Origin: an uncultured Bacillaceae bacterium
GTDB lineage: Bacteria; Bacillota; Bacilli; Caldalkalibacillales; Caldalkalibacillaceae
Direction: 5' to 3'
Assembly: GCA_937967685.1 (NCBI GenBank)
Contig: CALBTX010000187.1
Location: 1-19,403 of the forward strand
DNA: 19,403 nucleotides
A program made the position numbers and the translations under genes. Below the pieces are notes generated by a model, which did not search any database, was not told the DNA's origin, and saw nothing but the letters and a program-made list of their open reading frames with translations. This document shows, piece by piece, positions 5,076 through 13,331 of the stretch (the first letter of the stretch is position 1; every line of letters begins with the position of its first letter).

Positions 5076-7625
5076 ATGCTCGGTTGGTTACAAAAAGTCG
5101 TGGGAGATCCGCTTGAAAAACAACTGAAAAAAATGAGAAAAACGGTCGAGCAGATCAATGCTATGGAAAGTGATATGGAAAAATTGGCCGATCATGAATT
5201 AAGGCAAAAAACGGAAGTGTTTAAACAGCGCCTCGCAGACGGTCAAACATTGGATGACTTGCTGCCGGAGGCGTTTGCCGTTTGCCGGGAAGCTTCCAAA
5301 CGCGTCTTAAACATGCGTCATTTTGATGTGCAGCTGCTTGGAGGCATCGTTTTACACAAGGGAGAAATTGCGGAGATGAAGACAGGGGAAGGGAAAACGT
5401 TGGTGGCCACCCTTCCGCTGTATTTGAATGCGTTAACCGGTCGAGGCGTTCACCTGGTGACGGTCAATGAGTATTTGGCCCGGCGTGACAGTGAAACGAT
5501 GGGCGAGTTGTTCAATTTCCTCGGTCTGACCGTTGGCTTGAACATCAGCGGTCTGACGACTGAGGAAAAGAAAGCGGCCTACCAGGCGGACATTACGTAC
5601 GGCACAAATAATGAATTCGGCTTCGATTATTTGCGGGATAACATGGTCATCTATAAAGAAAGAATGGTCCAGCGTCCGCTCAATTTTGCCATTCTGGATG
5701 AAGTGGACAGCATTTTGGTCGATGAAGCGCGGACGCCGCTCATCATTTCCGGACAAGCTCAAAAATCGACCGAGCATTACCTGGCGGCCGACCGCTTTGT
5801 CAGACGGTTGGTCAAAGACGCAGATTATACGATCGATGAAAAGGCGAAGAACGTCATGCTGACGGACGATGGCGTGGCCAAAGCGGAACAGTTTTTTGCC
5901 ATCGACAATCTATATGATCACGCCAACATGGTGCTCAACCACCATATTCAGCAAGCCCTGAAGGCGAACGTGCTCATGCAGCGGGATGTCGATTACGTCG
6001 TTGATCACGGTGAAGTCGTCATCGTCGACGAGTTCACGGGACGGCTGATGCACGGCCGGCGCTACAGCGATGGGTTGCATCAGGCCATTGAAGCGAAGGA
6101 AGGTCTGGAGATCCATAAGGAGAGCATGACGCTGGCCACGATTACTTTTCAAAATTTTTTCCGCATGTACGAGAAACTGGCCGGCATGACCGGAACGGCC
6201 AAAACAGAAGAGGAAGAGCTGCGTAAAATCTACGGTCTGGACGTGTATGTCATTCCGACCCATAAACCGATGATCCGCAAGGATCTGCCCGATCTCGTCT
6301 ACAAAACGGAAGAGGCGAAATACCGGGCTGTCATTCGCGAAATCGTCAAGCGCCATGAACAGGGTCAGCCCGTGCTTGTCGGGACGGTTTCCATTGAGAA
6401 CTCGGAACGGCTGTCACGCATGTTGAAAAAAGAAGGCATCCCTCATGAAGTGCTCAACGCCAAACATCATGAAAAAGAAGCGGAAATCATCGCCCGGGCC
6501 GGCCAGAGAAAAGCGGTGACGATCGCCACCAATATGGCCGGCCGGGGAACGGACATTGTCCTCGGAGAAGGCGTCGAAGAGCTGGGTGGTTTGCACATCT
6601 TGGGGACGGAGCGGCATGAATCCCGGCGCATCGATAACCAGTTGCGCGGACGGGCCGGACGGCAGGGGGACCCGGGTTCGAGCCAGTTTTTCCTCTCTTT
6701 GGAGGATGAGTTAATGCGCCGATTCGGCTCGGACAATATTAAAGGCATGATGGACCGCATAGGGATGGAAGAAGATCAGCCGATCGAAAGCAAAATGATC
6801 ACCCGGGCCATTGAAAAAGCGCAGCAGCGCGTCGAAGGACATAACTTTGATGCCCGCCGCTGGCTGTTGCAATATGATGACGTGATGAATCAGCAAAGAG
6901 AAATTATTTATAAGCAGCGCCGAGAGGTGTTGGAGAGGGAAAGCTTGCGCGATGTGATTGAAGACATGTTTAAAAGCGTGGTGGAACGCATCGTCGAGCG
7001 GCACACACCCGAGAGCGAAGTGCCCGAGGATTGGGATTACCAAGCCATCGTCGACCATGCCAATCGATCCTTTTTCCATGAAGGGACCGTGACCGTTAAC
7101 GATATTAAAATGAAAGAACGCGAGGAAATCATCCAAATCTTTCTCGATCGCATGAAGGCCATTTATGACCAACGGGAAGCAGAAGCAGGTCCGGAAGTGA
7201 TGCGGGAATTCGAGAAAGTCGTTCTGCTGCGCGTGGTGGATACAAAATGGATGGATCATATCGATGCGATGGACCAAATGCGTCAAGGCATTCATCTGCG
7301 GGCCTACGGGCAGACGGACCCCCTCCGGGCCTACCAGATGGAAGGCTTTGAAATGTTTCAGAGCATGATTGAATCCATTGAAGAGGATGTGGTCACCTAT
7401 ATGATGAAGGCCCAAATTACGCAAAATGTCGAGCGACAGCAAGTGGCTCAAGGGGAAGCCGTGAATCCGGGTGCCTCGGGCGCGCTTGCTGCCAAATCTG
7501 CTTCCGCTCAAGGAGGAAGAAAAAAGAGCAAACCCCAACCGATCCGCCGACCGCAGAAAATCGGCCGGAATGAACCTTGTCCCTGCGGCAGCGGGAAAAA
7601 ATATAAACATTGTCACGGAGCATAA
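5076..7625 (+). CDS. secA: preprotein translocase motor ATPase SecA
   Basis: SecA binds secretory preproteins and drives them through the SecYEG channel by ATP hydrolysis. The 849-residue product shows Walker A in MKTGEGKT (residues 101-108), the DEVD Walker B at 208-211 followed by SILVDEARTPLIISG, the nucleotide-binding domain 2 motif TNMAGRGTDIVLG, and RRIDNQLRGRAGRQGDPGSSQFFLSLED. It ends in a zinc-binding tail with C835, C837, C846 and H847 (CPCGSGKKYKHCH). The ATG at 5076 has GAGGGAG ten bases upstream and gives MLGWLQKVV, matching the usual SecA N-terminus. An ATG at 5037 lies upstream of the predicted transcription start and is disfavoured. Length is normal for a Bacillus SecA. Confidence 0.98.
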   Translation: MLGWLQKVVGDPLEKQLKKMRKTVEQINAMESDMEKLADHELRQKTEVFKQRLADGQTLDDLLPEAFAVCREASKRVLNMRHFDVQLLGGIVLHKGEIAEMKTGEGKTLVATLPLYLNALTGRGVHLVTVNEYLARRDSETMGELFNFLGLTVGLNISGLTTEEKKAAYQADITYGTNNEFGFDYLRDNMVIYKERMVQRPLNFAILDEVDSILVDEARTPLIISGQAQKSTEHYLAADRFVRRLVKDADYTIDEKAKNVMLTDDGVAKAEQFFAIDNLYDHANMVLNHHIQQALKANVLMQRDVDYVVDHGEVVIVDEFTGRLMHGRRYSDGLHQAIEAKEGLEIHKESMTLATITFQNFFRMYEKLAGMTGTAKTEEEELRKIYGLDVYVIPTHKPMIRKDLPDLVYKTEEAKYRAVIREIVKRHEQGQPVLVGTVSIENSERLSRMLKKEGIPHEVLNAKHHEKEAEIIARAGQRKAVTIATNMAGRGTDIVLGEGVEELGGLHILGTERHESRRIDNQLRGRAGRQGDPGSSQFFLSLEDELMRRFGSDNIKGMMDRIGMEEDQPIESKMITRAIEKAQQRVEGHNFDARRWLLQYDDVMNQQREIIYKQRREVLERESLRDVIEDMFKSVVERIVERHTPESEVPEDWDYQAIVDHANRSFFHEGTVTVNDIKMKEREEIIQIFLDRMKAIYDQREAEAGPEVMREFEKVVLLRVVDTKWMDHIDAMDQMRQGIHLRAYGQTDPLRAYQMEGFEMFQSMIESIEEDVVTYMMKAQITQNVERQQVAQGEAVNPGASGALAAKSASAQGGRKKSKPQPIRRPQKIGRNEPCPCGSGKKYKHCHGA

Positions 7626-7710
7626 CTGATTGGCGTAGTCAATGATAGAACACAACTTTCGATCATACCATGCGGACATACATTAAAACACGGCAGCACT
7701 TTAACACACC

Positions 7711-7752
7711 ACTCGTTAAATGAACCTTAAGACTCGTTAAATGAACCTAAAG
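7711..7752. repeat. 21 bp tandem duplication between secA and prfB
   Basis: Two abutting 21-base units at 7711-7731 and 7732-7752 are identical at 20 of 21 positions. Both begin ACTCGTTAAATGAACCT. They lie immediately before the prfB ribosome binding site. The remainder of this 142-base gap shows no gene or clear terminator. Confidence 0.85.
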
Positions 7753-7767
7753 AATGGAGCTGATCAG

Positions 7768-8875
7768 ATGATCACTATTGAGGAAATGAAACAGGCATTG
7801 CCATCGATGGCCAAAAAACTTCAAGCTTTAAGGGGGTCTCTTTGACTTAGCCGGGAAAGAAAAACGCATCGCCGAGTTGGAGGAGCACATGACCCAGCCG
7901 GGATTTTGGGACGACCCAAAAAAAGCGCAGCAGATCATCGATGAAAACAGTTCGTTGAAAGACAGCGTCAGCACTTTTCACGCCTTACAGAGGGCATACG
8001 ATGATGTCACTGTCCTGTTGGAGTTGGCCGGCGAAGAAAATGACGAGGAGTTGATCAAGGAAGCCGGACAGGAATTACAAGCGCTGCAAGAAAAAATGGA
8101 TCAATTTGAGCTCAATTTATTGTTAAACGAGCCTTACGATAAAAACAACGCCATCCTCGAGCTTCATCCCGGGGCGGGAGGAACGGAATCGCAGGACTGG
8201 GCGTCCATGCTGTTACGCATGTACACGCGCTGGGCCGAAGATCAAAATTTCAAGGTCGAAACGCTGGACTATCTTCCCGGGGATGAGGCGGGGGTGAAAA
8301 GCGTCACTTTGCTCATTAAAGGGCACAATGCCTACGGTTATTTAAAGGCGGAAAAAGGCGTACACCGTTTGGTGCGCATCTCCCCGTTCGATTCTTCCGG
8401 ACGAAGGCATACGTCATTCGTCTCCTGTCATGTCATGCCTGAATTGGACGATGACATCCAGATCGAGATTCGCTCGGAAGATATTAAAATTGATACGTAC
8501 CGGGCCAGCGGAGCAGGGGGGCAGCACGTGAACAAAACGGATTCTGCCGTACGCATCACCCACCTGCCCACCAATATCGTCGTCACCTGTCAATCGGAAC
8601 GCTCCCAAATCAAAAACAGGGAAAAGGCGATGAAAATTTTAAAAGCCCGCCTCTATGAAAAACAGATCGAAGAACAACAGGAACAGTTAAATCAATTGAA
8701 GGGGGAACAAACAGAGATCGGCTGGGGCAACCAGATTCGCTCCTACGTGTTTCACCCCTACAGCATGGTTAAAGATCACCGCACCCATCTTGAAGTCGGC
8801 AACGTCCAGGCTGTCATGGACGGCGATCTCAACCCTTTCATTGAAGCCTATTTGCGCTCCAAGATCGGAAAGTGA
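7768..8875 (+). CDS. prfB: peptide chain release factor 2 (RF2) with programmed +1 frameshift
   Basis: RF2 terminates translation at UGA and UAA. Expression needs a +1 frameshift: codons 1-25 run from ATG at 7768 to CTT at 7840-7842, an in-frame TGA follows at 7843-7845, and reading resumes at GAC from 7844. The joined product is 368 residues. It carries the stop-codon recognition SPF motif (in ISPFDSSGRRH), as expected for RF2, and the catalytic GGQ at residues 250-252, plus the usual helical N-terminal domain (LEEHMTQPGFWDDP). GGAG at 7756-7759 lies eight bases before the ATG. A reader that ignores the frameshift would see only a truncated gene from about 7877. The first of three short repeats overlaps its stop. 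Confidence 0.96.
7831..7846 (+). promoter_or_regulatory. programmed +1 frameshift site in prfB
   Basis: The sequence AGGGGGTCTCTTTGAC contains the three known elements: a Shine-Dalgarno-like AGGGGG at 7831-7836, the slippery codon CTT at 7840-7842 and the in-frame stop TGA with a following C. When RF2 is scarce the ribosome pauses at TGA and slips from CTT to TTT, restoring RF2 synthesis. This is the established autoregulatory circuit of most bacterial prfB genes. Confidence 0.96.
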
Positions 8876-8930
8876 GCTTTTCCCCGCTAAGGTGAGCTTT
8901 CACTGCTAAAGTGAGCCATGTTTCCCGCTG
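8872..8930. repeat. three degenerate 19-20 bp tandem units overlapping the prfB stop
   Basis: GTGAGCTTTTCCCCGCTAAG at 8872-8891, GTGAGCTTTCACTGCTAAA at 8892-8910 and GTGAGCCATGTTTCCCGCTG at 8911-8930 lie head to tail. The first includes the prfB stop codon TGA at 8873-8875. Confidence 0.7.
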
Positions 8931-8944
8931 AGATGTTCCATATG

Positions 8945-8978
8945 CCCCTTCTGTCAAGCAGACAGGGGGTGTTTTTTT
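8945..8978 (+). terminator. intrinsic terminator after prfB
   Basis: CTGTC at 8951-8955 pairs with GACAG at 8961-8965 and flanking CCCC and GGGG extend the stem, with a small TT irregularity. TTTTTTT follows at 8972-8978. It separates prfB from the catabolic module. Confidence 0.8.
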
Positions 8979-8982
8979 ATGC

Positions 8983-8998
8983 ATGTAAACGTTATAAT
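8983..8998 (+). promoter_or_regulatory. cre-like CcpA site overlapping the -10 element of the PrpR-type regulator gene
   Basis: ATGTAAACGTTATAA at 8983-8997 fits the degenerate cre consensus WTGNAANCGNWNNCW except for one position near the 3' end. It overlaps TATAAT at 8993-8998, the best -10 in this gap. No good -35 is visible; the expected position falls in the T tract of the preceding terminator. A cre over the -10 would predict repression by CcpA when preferred sugars are present, as expected for sugar-acid catabolism. Confidence 0.5.
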
Positions 8999-9034
8999 GG
9001 GCTGTAGCAACGTGCAACAAGAGAGGGGATGTCA

Positions 9035-10816
9035 GTGGAAAAAATTCGGGCGGTGCTCATTGCACCTTATCAAGGTTTGAAAGAATTGGCTCAACGTCTG
9101 GCCAAGGAGCAGGATATGCTGGATTTGACGGTCGTTCAGGCCGACTTGAAGGCGGCCTTGCCCATTGTCAACCAATTTGAACAGCGGGACTGCCAAGTGG
9201 TCATCAGCCGCGGCGGGACGGCTCAATTGATTCGTGAACACACGTCGGTGCCGGTGGTGGAAATTCCTGTTTCGGGGTACGACATTATGCGCACCTTGCT
9301 GCTGGCCAAAGATTATCATTTGCGATCGCATATGATTGGTTTTCCGAAAGTGTGTCAGGGTGCGGTGGCTATTTCCCACTTGCTGGAAATTGATATCCCC
9401 CATACGATCATTCATGCACGGGACGAAGTAGACGAGGCGGTGCAAAAAGCGAAAAAGAACGGGGCGCAAGTGATTATCGGTGATACGGTGACGGTCAATA
9501 CCGCCCAAAAATACGGCTTGCAGGGGCTGCTGATCACGTCCGGTCGAGAGTCCGTTTTGGAAGCGTTTCACCAAGCAAGTCAATTGTGCCACAGCCTGCG
9601 TCGTTCGGAGCAAAAAACAGCTGCTTACGAAAAGCTGCTCGATGCAATACAGGAAGGCGTGGTCATTTTGAACAGCACGGGCGTCATCCACTATTGCAAT
9701 CCATCCTTTCGCCAGCTGGCCCGTCTGGACGATCTGGACAACATCCGCTTTTCGATGCAGGATATCATTCCCGGTTTTGCGCGGCTAGTGGAGCGTTTGA
9801 CCGGACGTGAACATGTCCGGGATTTGATCCGTATCGATGATCAAAGCTATCAAGTGGAAGGTCGTCTATTTTTTGCTGATGAAGGACAAACGTTATACAG
9901 CTTCACCTTTTACGATGAGAACCATCCTTTTCGCCGACAACAAGATGTTCAAGTGAATACCATTCCGCTGCCCATGACCTCTCTTTTGCTGCTGAATGGC
10001 ACGGGTTTGACGCTGGAGAAACTCATTGAAGAAGGCAAGCGCTGGGCTAATCATGATCAACCCGTCCTTTTGTTCGGCGAACGGGGCACGGGGAAACGGT
10101 TGCTGGCTGCGGCCATCCATCAATCAAGCGCTCAAAAAGAGGGTGACCTGATCGAGATTGAAATTTTCCGTAATTCAGAAGCGGCCGTTCGTTTGGTGAG
10201 GGATGTCATTGGCCAAAGCGAACGGGCCACGTATTATGTGAAAGGAATGGAACGTTTATCGCTTGCCCGTCAAGATGAGCTGCACCGCTGTATGCGCCAG
10301 GCGCCGGGGCGTTTCGTTTTCGCTTTTCGCCATGATCCACAAGCGCTCGTCTCCGAGAAAAAGCTGTCCAGACCGATTTTCGAATGGTGTCGCAAACAAA
10401 GCTTGTATTTGCCGCCATTAAGGGAAAGAAAGGAAGAAATACAAGCTTATATTCATATGTTTATTGCCCAAAACAACGTCAAATACGGCAAGCAAATCGT
10501 GGGGATGCGCCAAGAAGTGATTGATTATTTGATCAGCCGGCCCTGGCCGGGAAATGTGCGGGAACTGCAAGACGTCATCGAACAATTCGTACGGCAAGCG
10601 AAAGGTCCGTACATCGAAGGCAATGTGCTGCATCCGGCCGTCAGCGGTTTGCCGGCGGCAGAGAAAACGTGCCCGATCGATTTGACGAAAACACTTTCCG
10701 AAATCGAACAAGAAGTGATTCAATACGTGTTGAAAGAGGAAAATAATAATCAGACGAGAGCGGCTAAACGCCTGGGCATCAATCGCTCCACCTTGTGGCG
10801 CAAATTGAAGCAATGA
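9035..10816 (+). CDS. PrpR_N-type transcriptional regulator (PAS, degenerate AAA+, Fis-type HTH)
   Basis: A regulator of about 594 residues placed directly before the sugar-acid genes. An N-terminal PrpR_N-like sensor domain (about 1-185) is followed by a PAS domain (about 195-300, starting near AYEKLLDAIQEGVVILNSTG), an AAA+ region (about 320-540) and a C-terminal Fis-type helix-turn-helix (about 550-594, ending NNQTRAAKRLGINRSTLWRKLK). Walker A is present as GERGTGKR near residue 348, as are LPPLRERKEEI and RPWPGNVREL. The sigma-54 contact loop GAFTGA and a proper Walker B (GTLFLDE) are missing; YYVKGMERL stands in the latter place. It therefore probably does not activate sigma-54. GTG at 9035 is chosen because GAGAGGGG at 9021-9028 abuts ATG 9029 directly but lies six bases before the GTG. 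Confidence 0.85.
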   Translation: MEKIRAVLIAPYQGLKELAQRLAKEQDMLDLTVVQADLKAALPIVNQFEQRDCQVVISRGGTAQLIREHTSVPVVEIPVSGYDIMRTLLLAKDYHLRSHMIGFPKVCQGAVAISHLLEIDIPHTIIHARDEVDEAVQKAKKNGAQVIIGDTVTVNTAQKYGLQGLLITSGRESVLEAFHQASQLCHSLRRSEQKTAAYEKLLDAIQEGVVILNSTGVIHYCNPSFRQLARLDDLDNIRFSMQDIIPGFARLVERLTGREHVRDLIRIDDQSYQVEGRLFFADEGQTLYSFTFYDENHPFRRQQDVQVNTIPLPMTSLLLLNGTGLTLEKLIEEGKRWANHDQPVLLFGERGTGKRLLAAAIHQSSAQKEGDLIEIEIFRNSEAAVRLVRDVIGQSERATYYVKGMERLSLARQDELHRCMRQAPGRFVFAFRHDPQALVSEKKLSRPIFEWCRKQSLYLPPLRERKEEIQAYIHMFIAQNNVKYGKQIVGMRQEVIDYLISRPWPGNVRELQDVIEQFVRQAKGPYIEGNVLHPAVSGLPAAEKTCPIDLTKTLSEIEQEVIQYVLKEENNNQTRAAKRLGINRSTLWRKLKQ

Positions 10817-10833
10817 CGACGATCAATTGGTTC

Positions 10834-10913
10834 GTTGCAAAATGCATCTTTTATTTCTTGTTGCGGCACTAAATTAAAAATGAGTTGCATTATAACACAA
10901 TCAAGGTTAGAAT
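10834..10913 (+). promoter_or_regulatory. dtnK promoter with three GTTGC repeats, candidate operator
   Basis: TTGCAT at 10885-10890 and TAGAAT at 10908-10913 are 17 bases apart, a plausible sigma-A promoter with a weak -35. GTTGC occurs in direct orientation at 10834-10838, 10860-10864 and 10884-10888 (spacings 26 and 24 bases), the last overlapping the -35. These could be binding sites of the upstream PrpR_N-type regulator. No -24/-12 sigma-54 promoter with the required spacing is present, in keeping with that regulator's missing sigma-54 loop. Confidence 0.4.
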
Positions 10914-10931
10914 GTTGGCGGGGGAAAAAAG

Positions 10932-12233
10932 ATGAAACTAAGTATCATAGCAGATGATTTGACAGGCGCCAATGACAGCGGTGTTCAACTGGCCCGTCAA
11001 GGTTTGCGGACGTCGGTTTTATTAGACGCAGACCGGGAGACGCTAACAAAAACGGAAGCGGTCGTCTTGGATACAGATACACGATCGTTGCCTGTTGCGG
11101 AAGCTTACGAGCGGGTTGCCCAAGCTTCACGCCTTTTGCGTGAAGCGGGATTTGATACCGTGTATAAAAAAATTGACTCCACGCTAAGGGGTAATCTCGG
11201 GGCGGAAATCGATGCCGTTTTTGATGTTTTTCAACCGGATGTGGCCATCATCGCCCCTGCCTACCCTCAAAATGGCCGAACGGTCGTGCAAGGGGTCCAT
11301 TATTTGCATGGCGTGCGTTTGGATGAGACCGAATTTGCCCTTAGCCCGAAAGATCCGGTGACAGAAGCTTACATCCCGGATTTGCTCCGGGAGCAAACAG
11401 AGCGAGGGGTCGCTTTGATCAGCACTGAACAGTTGCGACAAGGAGCAGAGCGGCTTAGTCAGCAGCTGAAGGATTGTGTGGCCCAACACATGCCTTATCT
11501 CGTCTTTGATGCTCAGACAGAGGAAGATTTGCAATGCATTGCACGGTACGTCCATCAAACGCCCTACACAGTGCTTTGGGTCGGGTCCGCCGGTCTGGCA
11601 CAGTATCTGGCCGATGTGTACGGTTGGCGCAAAGACAAACGGCCCGTCTCCATTGCGGCCAATGAGAAACCGGTTTTATGTGTCGTTGGCAGTGTCAGCC
11701 GGGTGTCCAGAAAGCAGTTGGAGGCACTGCAAAAGGAACCGAACGTTTACGGATTAAGGTTGGATGCGATGCAGACTTTGTCAAGCTCCGGCCAACGCAT
11801 GACGGAAATGGGCAGGGTCATCCAGGAAGGGCGGGAAGCGTTGCAGCGAGGGCGCCATCTCGCGCTTTACTCCTCCGGCAGTGAACAGGACATTGCCCAA
11901 GTGCAGCAATGGGCTCAACAACGGGGATTGAGCAGCTCTGAAGCGGCTGACGAGATTGTTCGTGCGCTGGGGGAAGCCGCCGCACAATTGATTGAGGAAA
12001 ATGACCTGCAAGGCATCATCATGACGGGTGGCGACACGGCCAAACAAGTTTGTCTCCACCTGGGGATCAAAGGGTTTGAACTGCTGGATGAAATTGAAAC
12101 AGGCATTCCTTTCGGACGCTTGATCGGCAAAAGCGATATTTACGCCGTCACGAAAGCGGGGGCTTTCGGCAGTGAGCAAACGTTTGTCAATGCCATCCAT
12201 TTATTGCAAGGAAAAGGAGGAATCCGATCATGA
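10932..12233 (+). CDS. dtnK: four-carbon acid sugar kinase (D-threonate/D-erythronate kinase family, DUF1537)
   Basis: Proteins of this family phosphorylate D-threonate, D-erythronate or related acids at O4 using ATP. The 433-residue product has the full two-domain architecture. The N-terminal substrate domain opens with SIIADDLTGANDSGVQLARQG and contains YKKIDSTLRGNLGAEI and APAYPQNGRT. The C-terminal nucleotide domain contains VVGSVSRVSRKQLEAL, IMTGGDTAKQVC and GIPFGRLIG. The ATG at 10932 has GGCGGGGG about seven bases upstream. Its stop overlaps the pdxA2-type gene by ATGA, so the two are co-translated. Kinase plus PdxA2 is the established D-threonate pathway pairing (DtnK and PdxA2), but D-erythronate (DenK) or L-threonate specificity cannot be excluded by eye. 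No transporter is encoded nearby. Confidence 0.85.
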   Translation: MKLSIIADDLTGANDSGVQLARQGLRTSVLLDADRETLTKTEAVVLDTDTRSLPVAEAYERVAQASRLLREAGFDTVYKKIDSTLRGNLGAEIDAVFDVFQPDVAIIAPAYPQNGRTVVQGVHYLHGVRLDETEFALSPKDPVTEAYIPDLLREQTERGVALISTEQLRQGAERLSQQLKDCVAQHMPYLVFDAQTEEDLQCIARYVHQTPYTVLWVGSAGLAQYLADVYGWRKDKRPVSIAANEKPVLCVVGSVSRVSRKQLEALQKEPNVYGLRLDAMQTLSSSGQRMTEMGRVIQEGREALQRGRHLALYSSGSEQDIAQVQQWAQQRGLSSSEAADEIVRALGEAAAQLIEENDLQGIIMTGGDTAKQVCLHLGIKGFELLDEIETGIPFGRLIGKSDIYAVTKAGAFGSEQTFVNAIHLLQGKGGIRS

Positions 12234-13225
12234 AACCGGTGATAGGGATCACGATGGGAGATGCTGCAGGGATCGGCCCGGAAATTATCGTCAAAGCTTT
12301 AACCGATGCACAAATGTATGACCGCTGCCGGCCGATCGTCATCGGGGATGCGAAGCGGCTGGAGCGTGTGCAAGGCATCGTTGGCGCGGAACTGAGCATT
12401 CATCCCGTCCAACAAGTCAATGAAGCCCGGTTTACATACGGCACCGTGGACTGCTTAGATCTGGATTTATTGCCCGAGGATCTGCCCTTCGGGGCCGTGT
12501 CCCCGCAAGCGGGAAATGCCGCCTATCAATATGTGGCCAAAGCGGTTGAATTGGCTCAAGAAAAACAGATTGATGCCATCTGTACCGCTCCTTTGAACAA
12601 AGAGGCGCTCCAAAAAGGAGGACATTTATATCCGGGGCATACGGAAATTCTGGCTGATTTGACCGGAACTGAAGAGTATTCGATGATGCTCTCCGCCCCG
12701 CAATTGAAAGTCGTCCATCTGACGACTCACGTCGGTCTGTTGAAGGCGATTGAGATGATCAACCCGGAACGAACGTACCAGGTGATCCGCCTGGCGGATG
12801 AGACGTTGAAACGTGCCGGTCAGAACAATCCCCGCATTGCCGTGTGCGGGATTAATCCGCATGCCGGAGAAAACGGTCTGTTTGGCAACGGGGAGGAGGA
12901 GGAGAAACTGATTCCCGGCATTGAAAAGGCACGGTCTGAAGGGATTAACGTCCAAGGGCCTTTTCCGGCGGATACGCTCTTTTTTCGAGCCGCCCGGGGA
13001 GACTTCGATATTGTCGTGGCCTGTTACCACGATCAGGGACACGCGCCTGTGAAAGTGCTGGGGCTGGAAGCGGGGGTGAACATTACGATCGGTTTAAAGG
13101 GCGGAATCATCCGTACTTCTGTCGATCACGGCACCGCATTCGATATTGCCGGAAAAAACCTGGCTGATGAACGAAGCATGAAAGCAGCCATACGGGCCGC
13201 CATTGAGTTGGCGCCGGATAGATAA
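12230..13225 (+). CDS. pdxA2: PdxA2-type 4-phospho-D-threonate (or erythronate) dehydrogenase
   Basis: The 331-residue product belongs to the PdxA family of NAD-dependent, metal-dependent 4-phosphohydroxyacid dehydrogenases. It shows GITMGDAAGIGPEIIVKAL at the N-terminus, TAPLNKEAL with the GHTEILADLTG motif, ACYHDQGHAPVKVLG with metal-binding His/Asp residues, and the C-terminal GGIIRTSVDHGTAFDIAG. PdxA proper oxidises 4-phosphohydroxythreonine in vitamin B6 synthesis. Bacillales mostly make B6 by the PdxST route, and coupling here to a DUF1537 kinase indicates the PdxA2 role: oxidative decarboxylation of the kinase product to dihydroxyacetone phosphate. AAGGAGG at 12214-12220 precedes the ATG, which overlaps the kinase stop by four bases. 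Confidence 0.88.
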   Translation: MKPVIGITMGDAAGIGPEIIVKALTDAQMYDRCRPIVIGDAKRLERVQGIVGAELSIHPVQQVNEARFTYGTVDCLDLDLLPEDLPFGAVSPQAGNAAYQYVAKAVELAQEKQIDAICTAPLNKEALQKGGHLYPGHTEILADLTGTEEYSMMLSAPQLKVVHLTTHVGLLKAIEMINPERTYQVIRLADETLKRAGQNNPRIAVCGINPHAGENGLFGNGEEEEKLIPGIEKARSEGINVQGPFPADTLFFRAARGDFDIVVACYHDQGHAPVKVLGLEAGVNITIGLKGGIIRTSVDHGTAFDIAGKNLADERSMKAAIRAAIELAPDR

Positions 13226-13237
13226 AGTGTTTCAGGA

Positions 13238-13275
13238 TGTGACAGATAACGGCTTATCCTTGTGACAAATAACCG
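13238..13275. repeat. short direct repeat after pdxA2, 23 bp period
   Basis: TGTGACAGATAACGG at 13238-13252 and TGTGACAAATAACCG at 13261-13275 match at 13 of 15 positions. They lie between the convergent genes pdxA2 and ypdA. Confidence 0.55.
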
Positions 13276-13331
13276 TTGATTCTTTTTATGATGAACATTT
13301 ATTGTGGGTACCCTTTATTGTTGTGGTCCGA

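Noticed and set aside
6711..7679. 322-codon minus-strand open frame opposite secA
   Set aside because: It lies antisense to well-conserved secA coding sequence, has a His/Phe-rich shadow composition and no ribosome binding site or family resemblance.
10834..10890. Sigma-54 promoter upstream of dtnK
   Set aside because: GGCAC and TTGC elements are present but the GG to GC distance is about 20 bases rather than 10, and the regulator lacks the sigma-54 loop.
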